From assembly GCA_003162395.1 (NCBI GenBank), contig PMON01000070.1, positions 1 through 62,418 on the forward strand: a DNA stretch of 62,418 nucleotides. Reading direction: 5' to 3'. Every line of letters starts with the position of its first letter. Position 1 is the first letter of the stretch. The stretch comes from Acidimicrobiaceae bacterium (GTDB taxonomy: Bacteria > Actinomycetota > Acidimicrobiia > Acidimicrobiales > RAAP-2). Below the pieces are notes generated by a model. That model was not told where the DNA came from. It did no database searches and saw only the letters and a list, made by a program, of their open reading frames with translations. This document shows positions 25,388 to 33,506 of the stretch, piece after piece. The position numbers and the translations under genes are program-made.

Positions 25388-25826
25388 GGATGGCAACCCT
25401 TTCCCTGTAATCGGCACGTGGGGCAGGGGCTCACTTCGTGAACTTCGGGTCACATGGCCAGCCAGGGCGGAGCCGAAAGGTTCTCAATCACAGTCTCGTG
25501 GTGGAGTGCGCCGTTGCTCGCTAGGAAGAACGTGCTGCGAGACCTGAGCGAGTCTCGTGAGTTCTACGACGCGTTTCGTGTCACCAAATCCGACGCGCTC
25601 TACCAGCCCGATGAGGATCGCGTACGTATTTGGTGACCCGATGGTCACGGGCACTCTCCCCGCTCCGTGAGCACGACATCTGGTGGTTCGCAACTGAGAC
25701 GTCGCCCGGTACCGCGCGTGGGTACCGGCGTTTCGGTCCGGTTGATCATCCATCCTGGTCGAATCGCCGGACGCTCATCGCCCCGAAACGTGCGACGAGG
25801 TGCGACGCTCCGACAGGGCTACAGCG
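25388..25826 (+). other. Intergenic region with a doubtful short frame
   Basis: A 60-codon frame at 25454-25636 (containing LARKNVLRDLSESREFYDAF) looks protein-like but has no clear ribosome binding site and matches no family I know. It could be a small protein or a gene fragment. Nothing else is supported. Confidence 0.3.
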
Positions 25827-26570
25827 TCACGTCCGAAGCGCGTTCTTCTCGAAGACCGCAATCTGGCTGGCACTCTCGGAGGTGAACGCCTCCTTCCGCC
25901 ATCCTGCCCAACGGTGGAGCAAGCGCATACCTGCGACCCGAGCCATGAGGTCGAGTTCGGATGGCCAGACATATCGGAACGGTGCGGACCCGTGAACGAG
26001 GTGGCCGTTGACCTCGAACCAATGGTGGGACGACAAGATCTGTGCGACCGGATCGTCGAGGGTGTCGATCCCAACATGGTCGTCGTCCATGGCAAAGACG
26101 TGTCCCAGCTCGCCTAAGCGGCTCCGAACCTGCGTGGGGACGCCAACCTCAACTACGAAGCAGCCGCCCGATTCGAGGTGAGCCGCGGCATTCTCGAAGA
26201 CGGCCACCTGCTCATCCTGGGTCGTCACGTTCATGATCGCATTCCATACCAAGTACACGAGCTTGAAGGGCCCCTTCACCCGTGTGGTCGTCATGTCACC
26301 GATGGCGATCTGCACCGAGTCGGCGCCGGGCTTGGTCCGCATCTGTTCCGCCATGTGGGGCGATAGCTCGATCCCCGAGACGCGCAACCCTCGCGCGCTT
26401 AGTTCCAGGGCGACGCGGCCCGTGCCCACGGCAAATTCAAGCGCTGGTCCACCCCTCGCCAGCTCGAAGAGGTAGTCGACCGTTGGGCCAAGGACGGCGG
26501 GATCGAACATCGCAGCCGAGGTGGCGTCGTAGTCCATCGCCACCTCTTCCCCCCAGACCCGTGAAGCCAC
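25827..26570 (-). CDS. Class I SAM-dependent methyltransferase
   Basis: The 247-residue protein has a Rossmann-type AdoMet site: motif I ALEFAVGTGRVALEL at about 43-57, motif II-like VSGIELSPHM at 64-73, and an acidic motif near IAIGDMTT. This is the layout of small-molecule methyltransferases of the Methyltransf_25/11 type; the substrate is unknown. A GTG at 26570 is preceded by AGGAG at a spacing of six. An internal ATG 11 codons later (26537) also has GAGGTG and is an alternative. No operon partner is evident. Confidence 0.82.
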   Translation of the reverse strand: MASRVWGEEVAMDYDATSAAMFDPAVLGPTVDYLFELARGGPALEFAVGTGRVALELSARGLRVSGIELSPHMAEQMRTKPGADSVQIAIGDMTTTRVKGPFKLVYLVWNAIMNVTTQDEQVAVFENAAAHLESGGCFVVEVGVPTQVRSRLGELGHVFAMDDDHVGIDTLDDPVAQILSSHHWFEVNGHLVHGSAPFRYVWPSELDLMARVAGMRLLHRWAGWRKEAFTSESASQIAVFEKNALRT

Positions 26571-26726
26571 ACCTATCTCCTACCAGCAGTTCACGCGTGA
26601 CGGCCGTCACCGTGCCTCCGGAGGCTCAGACCGGTCGGTCTGCAGCCTCCCGAGCTTGTGCAATCAGAACACGAACGCCGCGTACGCCGCTCCCGGCCGT
26701 GCGCTGGCGAGGAGATGAGAGCAGGC

Positions 26727-27617
26727 TCAGGGCTCGGGCCGCTCTGAGCTCGTTGCCGCTCGCGCCGCTCGTGACTGAGGGATCAGCGATGCGTGCGTGG
26801 TGGTGTAGAGGACCTGCCCCGTATTGGCACTCACAAAGGCGTCGAAGTATCCGATCTCCTGGTACGGATTGAGCTGTGCTGGCGATCCCGTCGCGAGGCC
26901 TGGATGGGTACTTAGGAACTGATTGTGAAGGGCGTTCTCCACGGCGTTGTATACGGCGATGTCTTGATAGTGGATGACCCAGACCAAGCTGCTGAGCGAG
27001 CCGCCGTCGGTGCCGTTGGGCGCGACCGCCTTCGAAAGTTGCGCGAGCTCAATCGTCGGAGCTGGCGTGGACGCCAGGACGTAGACGTTGGGCACAGGCC
27101 CATATGCAACGAACGCATTCCAAGCCTGGCTCTGGGAGATCGCCGCGGTTGCGGTTGCGGCAGGCGGACCAAGGACGGTCCCGTCACCAAGCGTGCTGGT
27201 GACGGTGACTGCGTCTCGTGGCGAGATACGTCCTACTTGCGCACTGAGCCTGTGTCGTCCACCTCTGTCGAGCATTGCTCTACTGGTCAACCTTGGCTGC
27301 GTTGTCTCTTGCTGGAGGAACTTGGTGACGGGCGAGGACGAGACCGCATCCGCGATCGCTGCGCCGGCGAACGACAGGCCGACGCAGCCGGCTAACACCG
27401 CTGGAATGACCCGTCCCAGCCTGACGCGACCTTTCCTTGCCAGTCGCCCGTCTCGCTCACTTGTCACAGCCATCACACCCGTCCCAAGCTCCGGGGCGCT
27501 GTCGGAACTGACGATCGCGTCGAAGGTGTTCGCGTAGAACCGGCTCGACGGGAGGTCTTCGAGCTGGGCGGCGCGATAGGGATCCGCCCCTGCAAGTTGC
27601 CTCAGCGTGTCATCCAT
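26727..27617 (-). CDS. Membrane protein partner of the ECF sigma factor (probable anti-sigma, CU044_5270-like)
   Basis: The 296-residue protein has an N-terminal cytoplasmic region (MDDTLRQLAGADPYRAAQLE), one membrane helix at about 90-112 (VIPAVLAGCVGLSFAGAAIA) and a large extracellular domain. The gene begins inside the end of the sigma factor gene (8-bp overlap), so the two are co-translated. This organisation is standard for an ECF sigma factor and its membrane-bound inhibitor. No zinc-binding anti-sigma motif is visible, so the inhibitory role is inferred from context. Confidence 0.65.
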   Translation of the reverse strand: MDDTLRQLAGADPYRAAQLEDLPSSRFYANTFDAIVSSDSAPELGTGVMAVTSERDGRLARKGRVRLGRVIPAVLAGCVGLSFAGAAIADAVSSSPVTKFLQQETTQPRLTSRAMLDRGGRHRLSAQVGRISPRDAVTVTSTLGDGTVLGPPAATATAAISQSQAWNAFVAYGPVPNVYVLASTPAPTIELAQLSKAVAPNGTDGGSLSSLVWVIHYQDIAVYNAVENALHNQFLSTHPGLATGSPAQLNPYQEIGYFDAFVSANTGQVLYTTTHASLIPQSRAARAATSSERPEP

Positions 27618-28230
27618 CGTCGTCGTGCCTCCCTAGCGTCTCGCGAATGGCGGGTGCCTCGCGCAGTGTCTCTCGATGTGTGTGGGTTTCATTCGAGCTC
27701 AGCAAGTCCATGCGACGCATCTCGTCCGACAGCAGGTTTCGTGCACGGTGCAGCCTCACGCGGGCGGCCACCGCTGAACACCCCAGCACGTGACCGATCT
27801 CGTTGGAGTCCAGTCCTTCCCATGCAGCGAGCATCAGGATCTCGCGATCGCGCTCCGAAAGTCTCCAGAGGAGCTCTCTCGCTGATTGCGCGCTGCTGAC
27901 AGGTGATCCTTGCTCTGCAAGGGATCCGTTCTCAACCTCGGCTCCCATCTCACTGAGCAGCTGGGACCTGCGCCGATCCTTTCGGTAGTGATTGGCGAGC
28001 ACCCGACGACAGGTTGCGTAGAGCCAAAGTATCGAGTCCTCGCCGTCGGGAACCTGGTCGATCTTCCGCCACGCTACCAGGTACGTCTCAGAAAATACGT
28101 CTCCGGCGTCTTCGAAAGAGTGAGTGCGCCTGAAGGAAAAAGCGAATATCCGACCTTGAGTCCGCGCATAGAGGGATCGGAATCTCTCGGTCTGGCTTGC
28201 TGGAGCCGTGGCGGCAGCGTCCTTGCTCAT
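27610..28230 (-). CDS. ECF-type RNA polymerase sigma factor
   Basis: The 206-residue protein has region 2 at about 18-80 (RFRSLYARTQGRIFAFSFRR, then SETYLVAWRKIDQ) and region 4 at about 120-175 (LSERDREILMLAAWEGLDSN, with HTH GHVLGCSAVAARVRLHRA). These bind the -10 and -35 elements of target promoters. A C-terminal tail rich in Glu, Thr and Arg follows. The start is the ATG at 28230; no ribosome binding site is seen. It overlaps the downstream membrane partner by 8 bp. The inducing signal and target genes are unknown. Confidence 0.88.
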   Translation of the reverse strand: MSKDAAATAPASQTERFRSLYARTQGRIFAFSFRRTHSFEDAGDVFSETYLVAWRKIDQVPDGEDSILWLYATCRRVLANHYRKDRRRSQLLSEMGAEVENGSLAEQGSPVSSAQSARELLWRLSERDREILMLAAWEGLDSNEIGHVLGCSAVAARVRLHRARNLLSDEMRRMDLLSSNETHTHRETLREAPAIRETLGRHDDDG

Positions 28231-28239
28231 CAATGAAAG

Positions 28240-28527
28240 TTATGTTCCGATCACCGCGTGTGTTACAACCCAACGCCGGTTTTTCGGGATCGAACATGCG
28301 AGCCGCCGACTAGATCTCTGCTGGGTTGTGCCATTCTCCGACTTGACGTCACCAGCTGCCCCTCCGAGAGCCGTGTCATGGATCTGCCCTAATGAGCGGG
28401 CTGCTTGCTCTCTCGTGTGCGGAGTGAGTCGCGCGTAGACGCTCGTCGCACGGATGTCGGCGTGCCCGAGGAATGATGCGACCTGCTCAAGCGGCCCCAC
28501 ATGATTGAGCATCACGGTTGCTGCCGA
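28240..28527 (-). pseudogene. C-terminal fragment of a tyrosine recombinase (phage-type integrase)
   Basis: The fragment reads SAATVMLNHVGPLEQV and then ASFLGHADIRATSVYARL. It retains the last conserved histidine region and the nucleophilic tyrosine of an integrase, but the Arg-containing N-terminal half of the catalytic domain is missing and a stop codon lies immediately upstream. It is a remnant of an integrated element just upstream of the sigma factor gene. Nothing links it to the casposon. Confidence 0.75.
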
Positions 28528-28624
28528 TCACATCAGCTGGGTCTCGGTCTCGCGGTCAAATGGTCAGAAGGACCAGCCGTCTGTCCGGTTTGTCAGAAGG
28601 CATCCAGCACACTCACTCGAATCA

Positions 28625-29560
28625 TCAGGTGCGTCCGTTCAAAACGGCCGCACCGTGGATCGATTCGCAGATCTCATCACCATGCGTGAGAAAGACGAAG
28701 TGACCCTCACCTTCAAGCTGGTGCAACGTCGCATTGGGGAGCAGCTTCGATAGAGCCGCTGCATAACTGAAGGGAACGGCTCCGTCGTCTGTTCCGTGCC
28801 AGAGCTCCACCGGCGTCGTGAGCATGCTGGGCCTGAACGACCACGGGCGCGCAAAGGACGCCATGTCACTCCAGACTGCGCCTATCGCACCTGCCCCCTC
28901 GAGGTACTCGGACGCCCAGGCGTGAAGATCTGCTTGCGCGGTCGTACGCGCGAATGACTCGGCCGCACTGACCTGAGAACCCTTTGCCGAACCCTCCAAC
29001 AGCTCGAGGACGGCGAGCGTCGGCATCTGTAACTTCGATCCGAGGAGCTTGTTCATACGATTCGACATGCGGCCCAGAACGAACTTGGCCACCGGTGGCG
29101 CGCTTGCGGCAACCTTGAAGAAGATGCGCCGAGAGGCGGGCAACGCCTCGCCTGCGCCCGGCACGGGGGAACCCATGCCACCGCCCAGGTGGACCGAGTT
29201 CACGCGGTTCGGAGCTACCGCGGCAGTGGCGAGCGCACTACCTGCGCCGCCGGAGAATCCTACGACGCTAAATCGCCCGAGTCCGAGGTGCGTTGCTACG
29301 TCGACGACCACTTTCGCGGTCGCTTCGAAGGATGGGCTCGCAATTGGGTCGGACGCTTGATAGCCGGGTCGGTCCATCGAGATGATGCGAACATGGGCAG
29401 TGGTAGCCGGCTCGTGGAGCCACCGTGCCTCCCGGGCGGACGACGGCGTCCCGTGCAGGTACATCGCGGGTGCGCCGTCGGGATCCCCAAATTCGATGAC
29501 GTCCACTCGGCGGCCGCCGTCTGGTAGCGACATGGTCTCGCGCCTCGTGGGATTCGTCAA
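28625..29560 (-). CDS. Alpha/beta hydrolase
   Basis: The 311-residue protein is an alpha/beta-hydrolase of the epoxide hydrolase/esterase type. The oxyanion region is YLHGTPSSAREARW (33-46) and the nucleophile elbow is VVGFSGGAGSA with Ser near 104. The acid is probably in WHGTDDGAVPF and the histidine in LEGEGHFVF near the C-terminus. The substrate is unknown. A TTG at 29560 with AGGAG seven bases upstream is the preferred start; the ATG at 29533 is the alternative. It stands alone on the minus strand. Confidence 0.85.
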   Translation of the reverse strand: MTNPTRRETMSLPDGGRRVDVIEFGDPDGAPAMYLHGTPSSAREARWLHEPATTAHVRIISMDRPGYQASDPIASPSFEATAKVVVDVATHLGLGRFSVVGFSGGAGSALATAAVAPNRVNSVHLGGGMGSPVPGAGEALPASRRIFFKVAASAPPVAKFVLGRMSNRMNKLLGSKLQMPTLAVLELLEGSAKGSQVSAAESFARTTAQADLHAWASEYLEGAGAIGAVWSDMASFARPWSFRPSMLTTPVELWHGTDDGAVPFSYAAALSKLLPNATLHQLEGEGHFVFLTHGDEICESIHGAAVLNGRT

Positions 29561-29734
29561 AGGAGCTCTCCTAGGATAGTCAGCGAGACGTCAGTATGGC
29601 GTCATCATAACATCGATCTGACGCTATCGCTTGGCCCTAGGAGTGCGCTCTCGGCATAGCCATTTTCCTTTGCGCAGGTGATGCCTAGATGCTTTGGGAA
29701 TTGGACTTCTGTTCGCCAGTGGCACTCCTGAGAC

Positions 29735-30082
29735 CTACGACGCCCCTTGAATGAGCTCAATGAGTTCGTCGGTTCGATAGCCGTGCTTACGAGCGAAGTC
29801 CAGGAGCTCGTGGACCTTGGCGAGCATCGCTCCTCGCTCTGGCGTCCCCGCGACCGTGATGCCGCGTCCGCGCCGGAACTCCAAGAGGCCCTCGTTGCGG
29901 AGCACGTGGAGGGCTCGGAGCACCGTGTTGGTATTCACGCCGAGCACCGTGGCCAGGTCCTTCGCGAGCGGGAGACGCTCACCAGGCTTGGCCTCGCCTT
30001 CAGCGATCGCGCGTCGAATGTCCGCCGCGATCTGCTCGTAGAGCGGCACATTGGGCTCTGGGTCCACCTTGACAAGGTCCAT
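29735..30082 (-). CDS. GntR/YtrA-type transcriptional regulator (intact copy)
   Basis: The 115-residue protein is a short GntR-family regulator: VPLYEQIAADIRRAIAEGEA, then a winged HTH with DLATVLGVNTNTVLRALHVL and the wing EFRRGRGITV, and a short helical tail without an effector domain. It lies divergent to, and 52 bp from, a membrane-anchored extracellular protein gene and probably controls both. It is clearly paralogous to the frameshifted gene at 19886-20232 and shows what that gene should look like. Confidence 0.87.
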   Translation of the reverse strand: MDLVKVDPEPNVPLYEQIAADIRRAIAEGEAKPGERLPLAKDLATVLGVNTNTVLRALHVLRNEGLLEFRRGRGITVAGTPERGAMLAKVHELLDFARKHGYRTDELIELIQGAS

Positions 30083-30134
30083 GGTGCCTATTACCTTAGT
30101 ACCACCAGATCTGTCAGAGCAAGGGGAGCGACAC
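30083..30134. promoter_or_regulatory. Divergent promoter of the GntR/membrane-protein pair
   Basis: The 52-bp gap contains TATTAC- and TTAGTACC-like sequences near the GntR start, a plausible GntR operator with GGT...ACC ends, and GGGGAG as ribosome binding site for the rightward gene. The equivalent gap at 19843-19885 was 43 bp. Confidence 0.45.
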
Positions 30135-31640
30135 ATGGCTGTTCTGACTCGTGCGCCGGCTGAGCGCCGCTACGAAGAGGAAGTCCTTGTCAAAGAGGCG
30201 AGATGGCTCCGCCGGCGACGATGGATCGTGGGCTCCGTCGTCATCGCCCTGATCTGCGCGGTCATCGTCGTTCTTGTCACCTCGGTGGGTGGGTCCGTCG
30301 CCAAGAGAACCCCAGCACACTCGCCGCCCCTTCCTGGGACCGCGGCGAAGTTGGCGACAACCGACGCCGCCGAGTGTCGCCACGGTGCCGGGGTCGCCTT
30401 GTCTGGCTACGGCTCAGAAGGCCTTTTCGGCGCGTCCGTGCCCGGCGGCGGTGCCATCGTCGGGTACCAGAATGACGGCCTTCAGTACAACCGAACCCAG
30501 CAGCCGCCAGTCATCCTCGAAGGACTGACGGCGGGCTGCACGCCGGACACGCGGTTCGGGCACGGAGGAAGGATGGCGCTCCAAATCCCGTTTCCCAATT
30601 CCAGAAGGGTTCGCGGCGAGGTCGGCGGTGAGGTCTTCATGACTGCAATGACGGCGACCTCTCAGGGTGACGTCCTTGTCTTCGGTAACTACGGACACGA
30701 GATCATCGGTGCAGAGTTGAATCGCCAGGGGAAGCTCGTTGGTGACTTTGGCATACATGGTTGGGCTGCGATCGACAACCCGAAGACGTCCGAGTTCCTT
30801 TCGAACGTCGCGTCGGTTGTGTCCGAGTCCGACGGCACGATTCTCGTGGGCGTCGATGACGTGCTGTGGGAAGGACAGCCCTCCCTCGTGTACGAGCTGG
30901 GGAGGACAGGTCGCCTCATCACGACCTTCGGTTCGGACGGCTTCTCGCGCGTGCTCCCAGGCAACGCGGAACTGACACAGGTCATCAACCTCCCCGGCGG
31001 CTCGATCATTGTCGTTGGCCGGCTCCGGGTTCTGGTCGACAGGGGACGGACGGTCTTCGAGGCGCTCGGTCCCCGAGGGCGACAAGAACGCGTCGTCACC
31101 GCGAATCTCGAGCACACGTTCGCCTGGCTGCCGGCGAACAACTTGAACCAGGCCGTCGCCTACGGCAACGCCTTCGGCGGCATCAATATCGTGGGGTGGG
31201 GAACGGTAGTCCCGCCCTGGACGATCGGCGCAGTGCCACCACATCGCGCACCGACGTTCGGATTCGGCGATGCGTTGAACGCCAGTGGAGAGCCGGTCGA
31301 CGCAGCAGCGGAACGACTGCTGGCACCACCTCCCGACCTCGGAGCATTCCAGTCGCCGCTCGACCTGACGCTCCTGAGCACCGTGCTGCCCGATGGCGTT
31401 GCGGTGGTTGGCGACACACCGAACAGTCGTGCTCGGCCCTCTCTCGTGCTCCACGAGGCAGCTACCGGTGGCGTCGAGGGAGTGCAATTCGGGGCCGACG
31501 CCTCCCGCATCATTCGGCTCCCACCGCGAGACCTTGGCGGAGACTTTGGGGCGACGGTCTTGTTCCCTGGCCCGAGAGGCTTTGTGGACGTCGCAGTGGC
31601 GGGGCCAACCAGTGTGCGGCTCTTTGAGGTTTCTGTGTGA
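30135..31640 (+). CDS. Membrane-anchored extracellular protein, GntR-linked
   Basis: The 501-residue protein has a cytoplasmic basic segment (ARWLRRRRW), one membrane helix at about 35-57 (VGSVVIALICAVIVVLVTSVG) and a long extracellular domain with repeated Gly- and Val-rich strands (such as GGAIVGYQND and GDVLVFGNYG), suggesting a beta-propeller or delta-60 repeat-like fold. No catalytic residues stand out. The ATG at 30135 has GGGGAG upstream. It is the intact counterpart of the gene disrupted by the casposon. A sensor or surface-binding role is possible but unproven. Confidence 0.65.
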   Translation: MAVLTRAPAERRYEEEVLVKEARWLRRRRWIVGSVVIALICAVIVVLVTSVGGSVAKRTPAHSPPLPGTAAKLATTDAAECRHGAGVALSGYGSEGLFGASVPGGGAIVGYQNDGLQYNRTQQPPVILEGLTAGCTPDTRFGHGGRMALQIPFPNSRRVRGEVGGEVFMTAMTATSQGDVLVFGNYGHEIIGAELNRQGKLVGDFGIHGWAAIDNPKTSEFLSNVASVVSESDGTILVGVDDVLWEGQPSLVYELGRTGRLITTFGSDGFSRVLPGNAELTQVINLPGGSIIVVGRLRVLVDRGRTVFEALGPRGRQERVVTANLEHTFAWLPANNLNQAVAYGNAFGGINIVGWGTVVPPWTIGAVPPHRAPTFGFGDALNASGEPVDAAAERLLAPPPDLGAFQSPLDLTLLSTVLPDGVAVVGDTPNSRARPSLVLHEAATGGVEGVQFGADASRIIRLPPRDLGGDFGATVLFPGPRGFVDVAVAGPTSVRLFEVSV

Positions 31641-31791
31641 GCGCGGTGCTTCGTGACGATCCGCGTTCGATTCCCTCCGAGCACACCTCCGAGCGCGCCC
31701 AGTTGACCAACTCCATCGCCACCACACCATCAGCTCGATGTGCATACCCTTGCGTCAGGTCTCCGAACGGAGATTCGACGCGGGAGTGGTG

Positions 31792-32412
31792 ATGGACACG
31801 TGGTTTGCGATTGACGACGAGCGTTCGGCGTTGGCGGACGACCTGGCCACGCTCGACCACAACAAGTGGAACGCCCCGTCGTTGTGCACCAAGTGGAGAG
31901 TCCGAGACGTCGTCGGCCACTTGATCTTCGGATCGGACATGAAGATGGGTCCGATCTTCGTGGGATTGCTCAAGTCCGGCTTGAACTTCAACCGCTTCAT
32001 GGCCCGCGCGGGCCTGGCGTTGGGAGCGGCGCCTCCCGACGAGTTGCTCGTGAAGTTCCGCAAGACAGTCGGGCTGCATCGCACGCTGAATGGTGCGCCG
32101 CCCGAGATCATGCTCGTCGACCTTGTGTGCCATAGCCAGGACATCCGACGACCGACAGGCATGACCCGAAGCGTGCCCGAGGCGACGATGTTGACGGTGG
32201 CCGACACGATGAAGAGCATCGGCTTCCCCATCCACACGAAAAGGCGCATTGCTGGTCTGCGCATGTCGGCCACAGATGCCGACTGGTCAGCGGGGGACGG
32301 TCCTTTAGTCGAGGGTCCGTTGGCGTCACTCATCCTTGTAATGGCGGGACGCCCGGCGTCGCTGGAGGACCTTTCGGGCGATGGGATGCAAACCATCCGA
32401 GTGCGCATGTAA
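31792..32412 (+). CDS. Maleylpyruvate isomerase family protein (mycothiol-type)
   Basis: The 206-residue protein matches the TIGR03083/MDMPI family of the DinB superfamily. The N-terminus MDTWFAIDDERSALADDLAT and SLCTKWRVRDVVGHLIFGSD carry the family W-x(2)-RDV(V/L)xH metal-binding pattern, and VDLVCHSQDIRRPTG carries the second metal-binding histidine region. Such proteins use mycothiol or similar thiols and occur mainly in actinobacteria; the actual substrate is unknown. GGGAG precedes the ATG at 31792. It is convergent with the lipoprotein gene. Confidence 0.85.
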   Translation: MDTWFAIDDERSALADDLATLDHNKWNAPSLCTKWRVRDVVGHLIFGSDMKMGPIFVGLLKSGLNFNRFMARAGLALGAAPPDELLVKFRKTVGLHRTLNGAPPEIMLVDLVCHSQDIRRPTGMTRSVPEATMLTVADTMKSIGFPIHTKRRIAGLRMSATDADWSAGDGPLVEGPLASLILVMAGRPASLEDLSGDGMQTIRVRM

Positions 32413-32469
32413 CTGCCTTCACGTGTGGTGACGATGGCGCGAGGATTCTCGGGACCCGAACCTGCATCT

Positions 32470-32499
32470 CACGGTGTGGATGCACGCGGACTCACCGTG
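32470..32499. terminator. Hairpin between convergent genes
   Basis: CACGGTG at 32470-32476 pairs with CACCGTG at 32493-32499 in the 95-bp gap between the convergent isomerase-family and lipoprotein genes. It could terminate either transcript. There is no T-run. Confidence 0.4.
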
Positions 32500-32507
32500 G
32501 ATTGTTA

Positions 32508-33299
32508 CTAGTGACAGCGAGGCATGACGTCCACGAACTCCTGGACGCCGTTCACGACGCGCACCTGGATCGGGGCTCGAGTGCTGGAGCGAACGACGTA
32601 GGACCCGGGACTCGCGCTCACTATGAACTCCTGGGTGACGCCGAGGCTGCTCCGCCGAGCCATGACCTGGCCATGGTGGAGCAGCACGACAGAGATTGGC
32701 GGCTGTGCGTACGTCATGGTCTCGCATCCGTATGCCTGGATGAGAACCGAGCCTCCAACCGGTCCGGACGAACGGCCGGATGCGGCGTTGATGAGCGTCA
32801 CCTTGGGGGTTGGCACGCGTGAGATGGAACTCGGAAGCCCACTCGCAACGAGGTCAACGGAGTAGCTGCCGAGAGGCAGCAGCGGGAATCCATCGCGAGG
32901 GCAGATGGGCACGCCGCCTAAACCACAGGCGTCGTAGGTGGTCTCGACGGTGATCGGATATCTCAGCATTCGGCCAGATCCCAGGCCACGAGGCGAGAAA
33001 CACTCCCTGGCCACGTCGTCGTTGAGCGGGTCGAACGTGGCCCCGTGACCGACAAGGCCAACTGCCAGGTCCTGAGCACAGATGTTCCAGCTGATTGCCT
33101 TGCTGGTTCCATTCTCAACCACCGCGTACCCCGAGATCGGTGTCCCGACGGCCACCCTTGAGGCGTTGAGACGTACCTGAATGGTGAGACGGCCCGTCGC
33201 AGGATGCGTCGCCCCACGGCTCGTCGCGCAGCCGGCAACCCCGAGTCCGCCCGCAAGAAGCAGCGTGAAGGAGGCGACGATCCGCTTCATACGACTCAT
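32508..33299 (-). CDS. Lipoprotein of unknown function
   Basis: The 263-residue protein has a type II signal peptide, MKRIVASFTLLLAGGLGVAGC, with lipobox VAGC; the cysteine at about residue 24 would be lipidated. The mature part has Ig-like strand patterns (RLTIQVRLNASRVAVGTPIS, then YAVVENGTS), typical of a beta-sandwich surface domain, and several cysteines. The start at 33299 has GAGG close upstream; the ATG at 33290 is equally possible. A much longer open frame runs further upstream but overlaps the SGNH hydrolase gene antisense and is not real. Confidence 0.7.
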   Translation of the reverse strand: MSRMKRIVASFTLLLAGGLGVAGCATSRGATHPATGRLTIQVRLNASRVAVGTPISGYAVVENGTSKAISWNICAQDLAVGLVGHGATFDPLNDDVARECFSPRGLGSGRMLRYPITVETTYDACGLGGVPICPRDGFPLLPLGSYSVDLVASGLPSSISRVPTPKVTLINAASGRSSGPVGGSVLIQAYGCETMTYAQPPISVVLLHHGQVMARRSSLGVTQEFIVSASPGSYVVRSSTRAPIQVRVVNGVQEFVDVMPRCH

Positions 33300-33506
33300 G
33301 CACCTCATCTGTTTCGGGATGTCCATGGTTCTTCCAGGCATCTCATCTGAACCGCACGCAACGGGCCCCAGATCCTGCTCGTCGTCCCCATTCGCCCCCC
33401 GATTACGGCCAGGGATACGAGACTCGTGGCCCCCTCCTTCCCACATAGTTAGCGGTACGGTTGGACCTGGGAGTCTGCGAAGTTGCGCTCCCAGGAGGGG
33501 TGGGGC

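Noticed and set aside
21727-25453. Very long minus-strand open frames across the TIG repeats
   Set aside because: They are Gly/Asp/Arg-rich low-complexity shadows caused by the repeats' composition. The plus strand has signal peptides, domains and ribosome binding sites.
31650-31690. tRNA-like TTCGATTCC sequence after the membrane-protein gene
   Set aside because: The flanking bases do not form a T-stem and no cloverleaf can be drawn.
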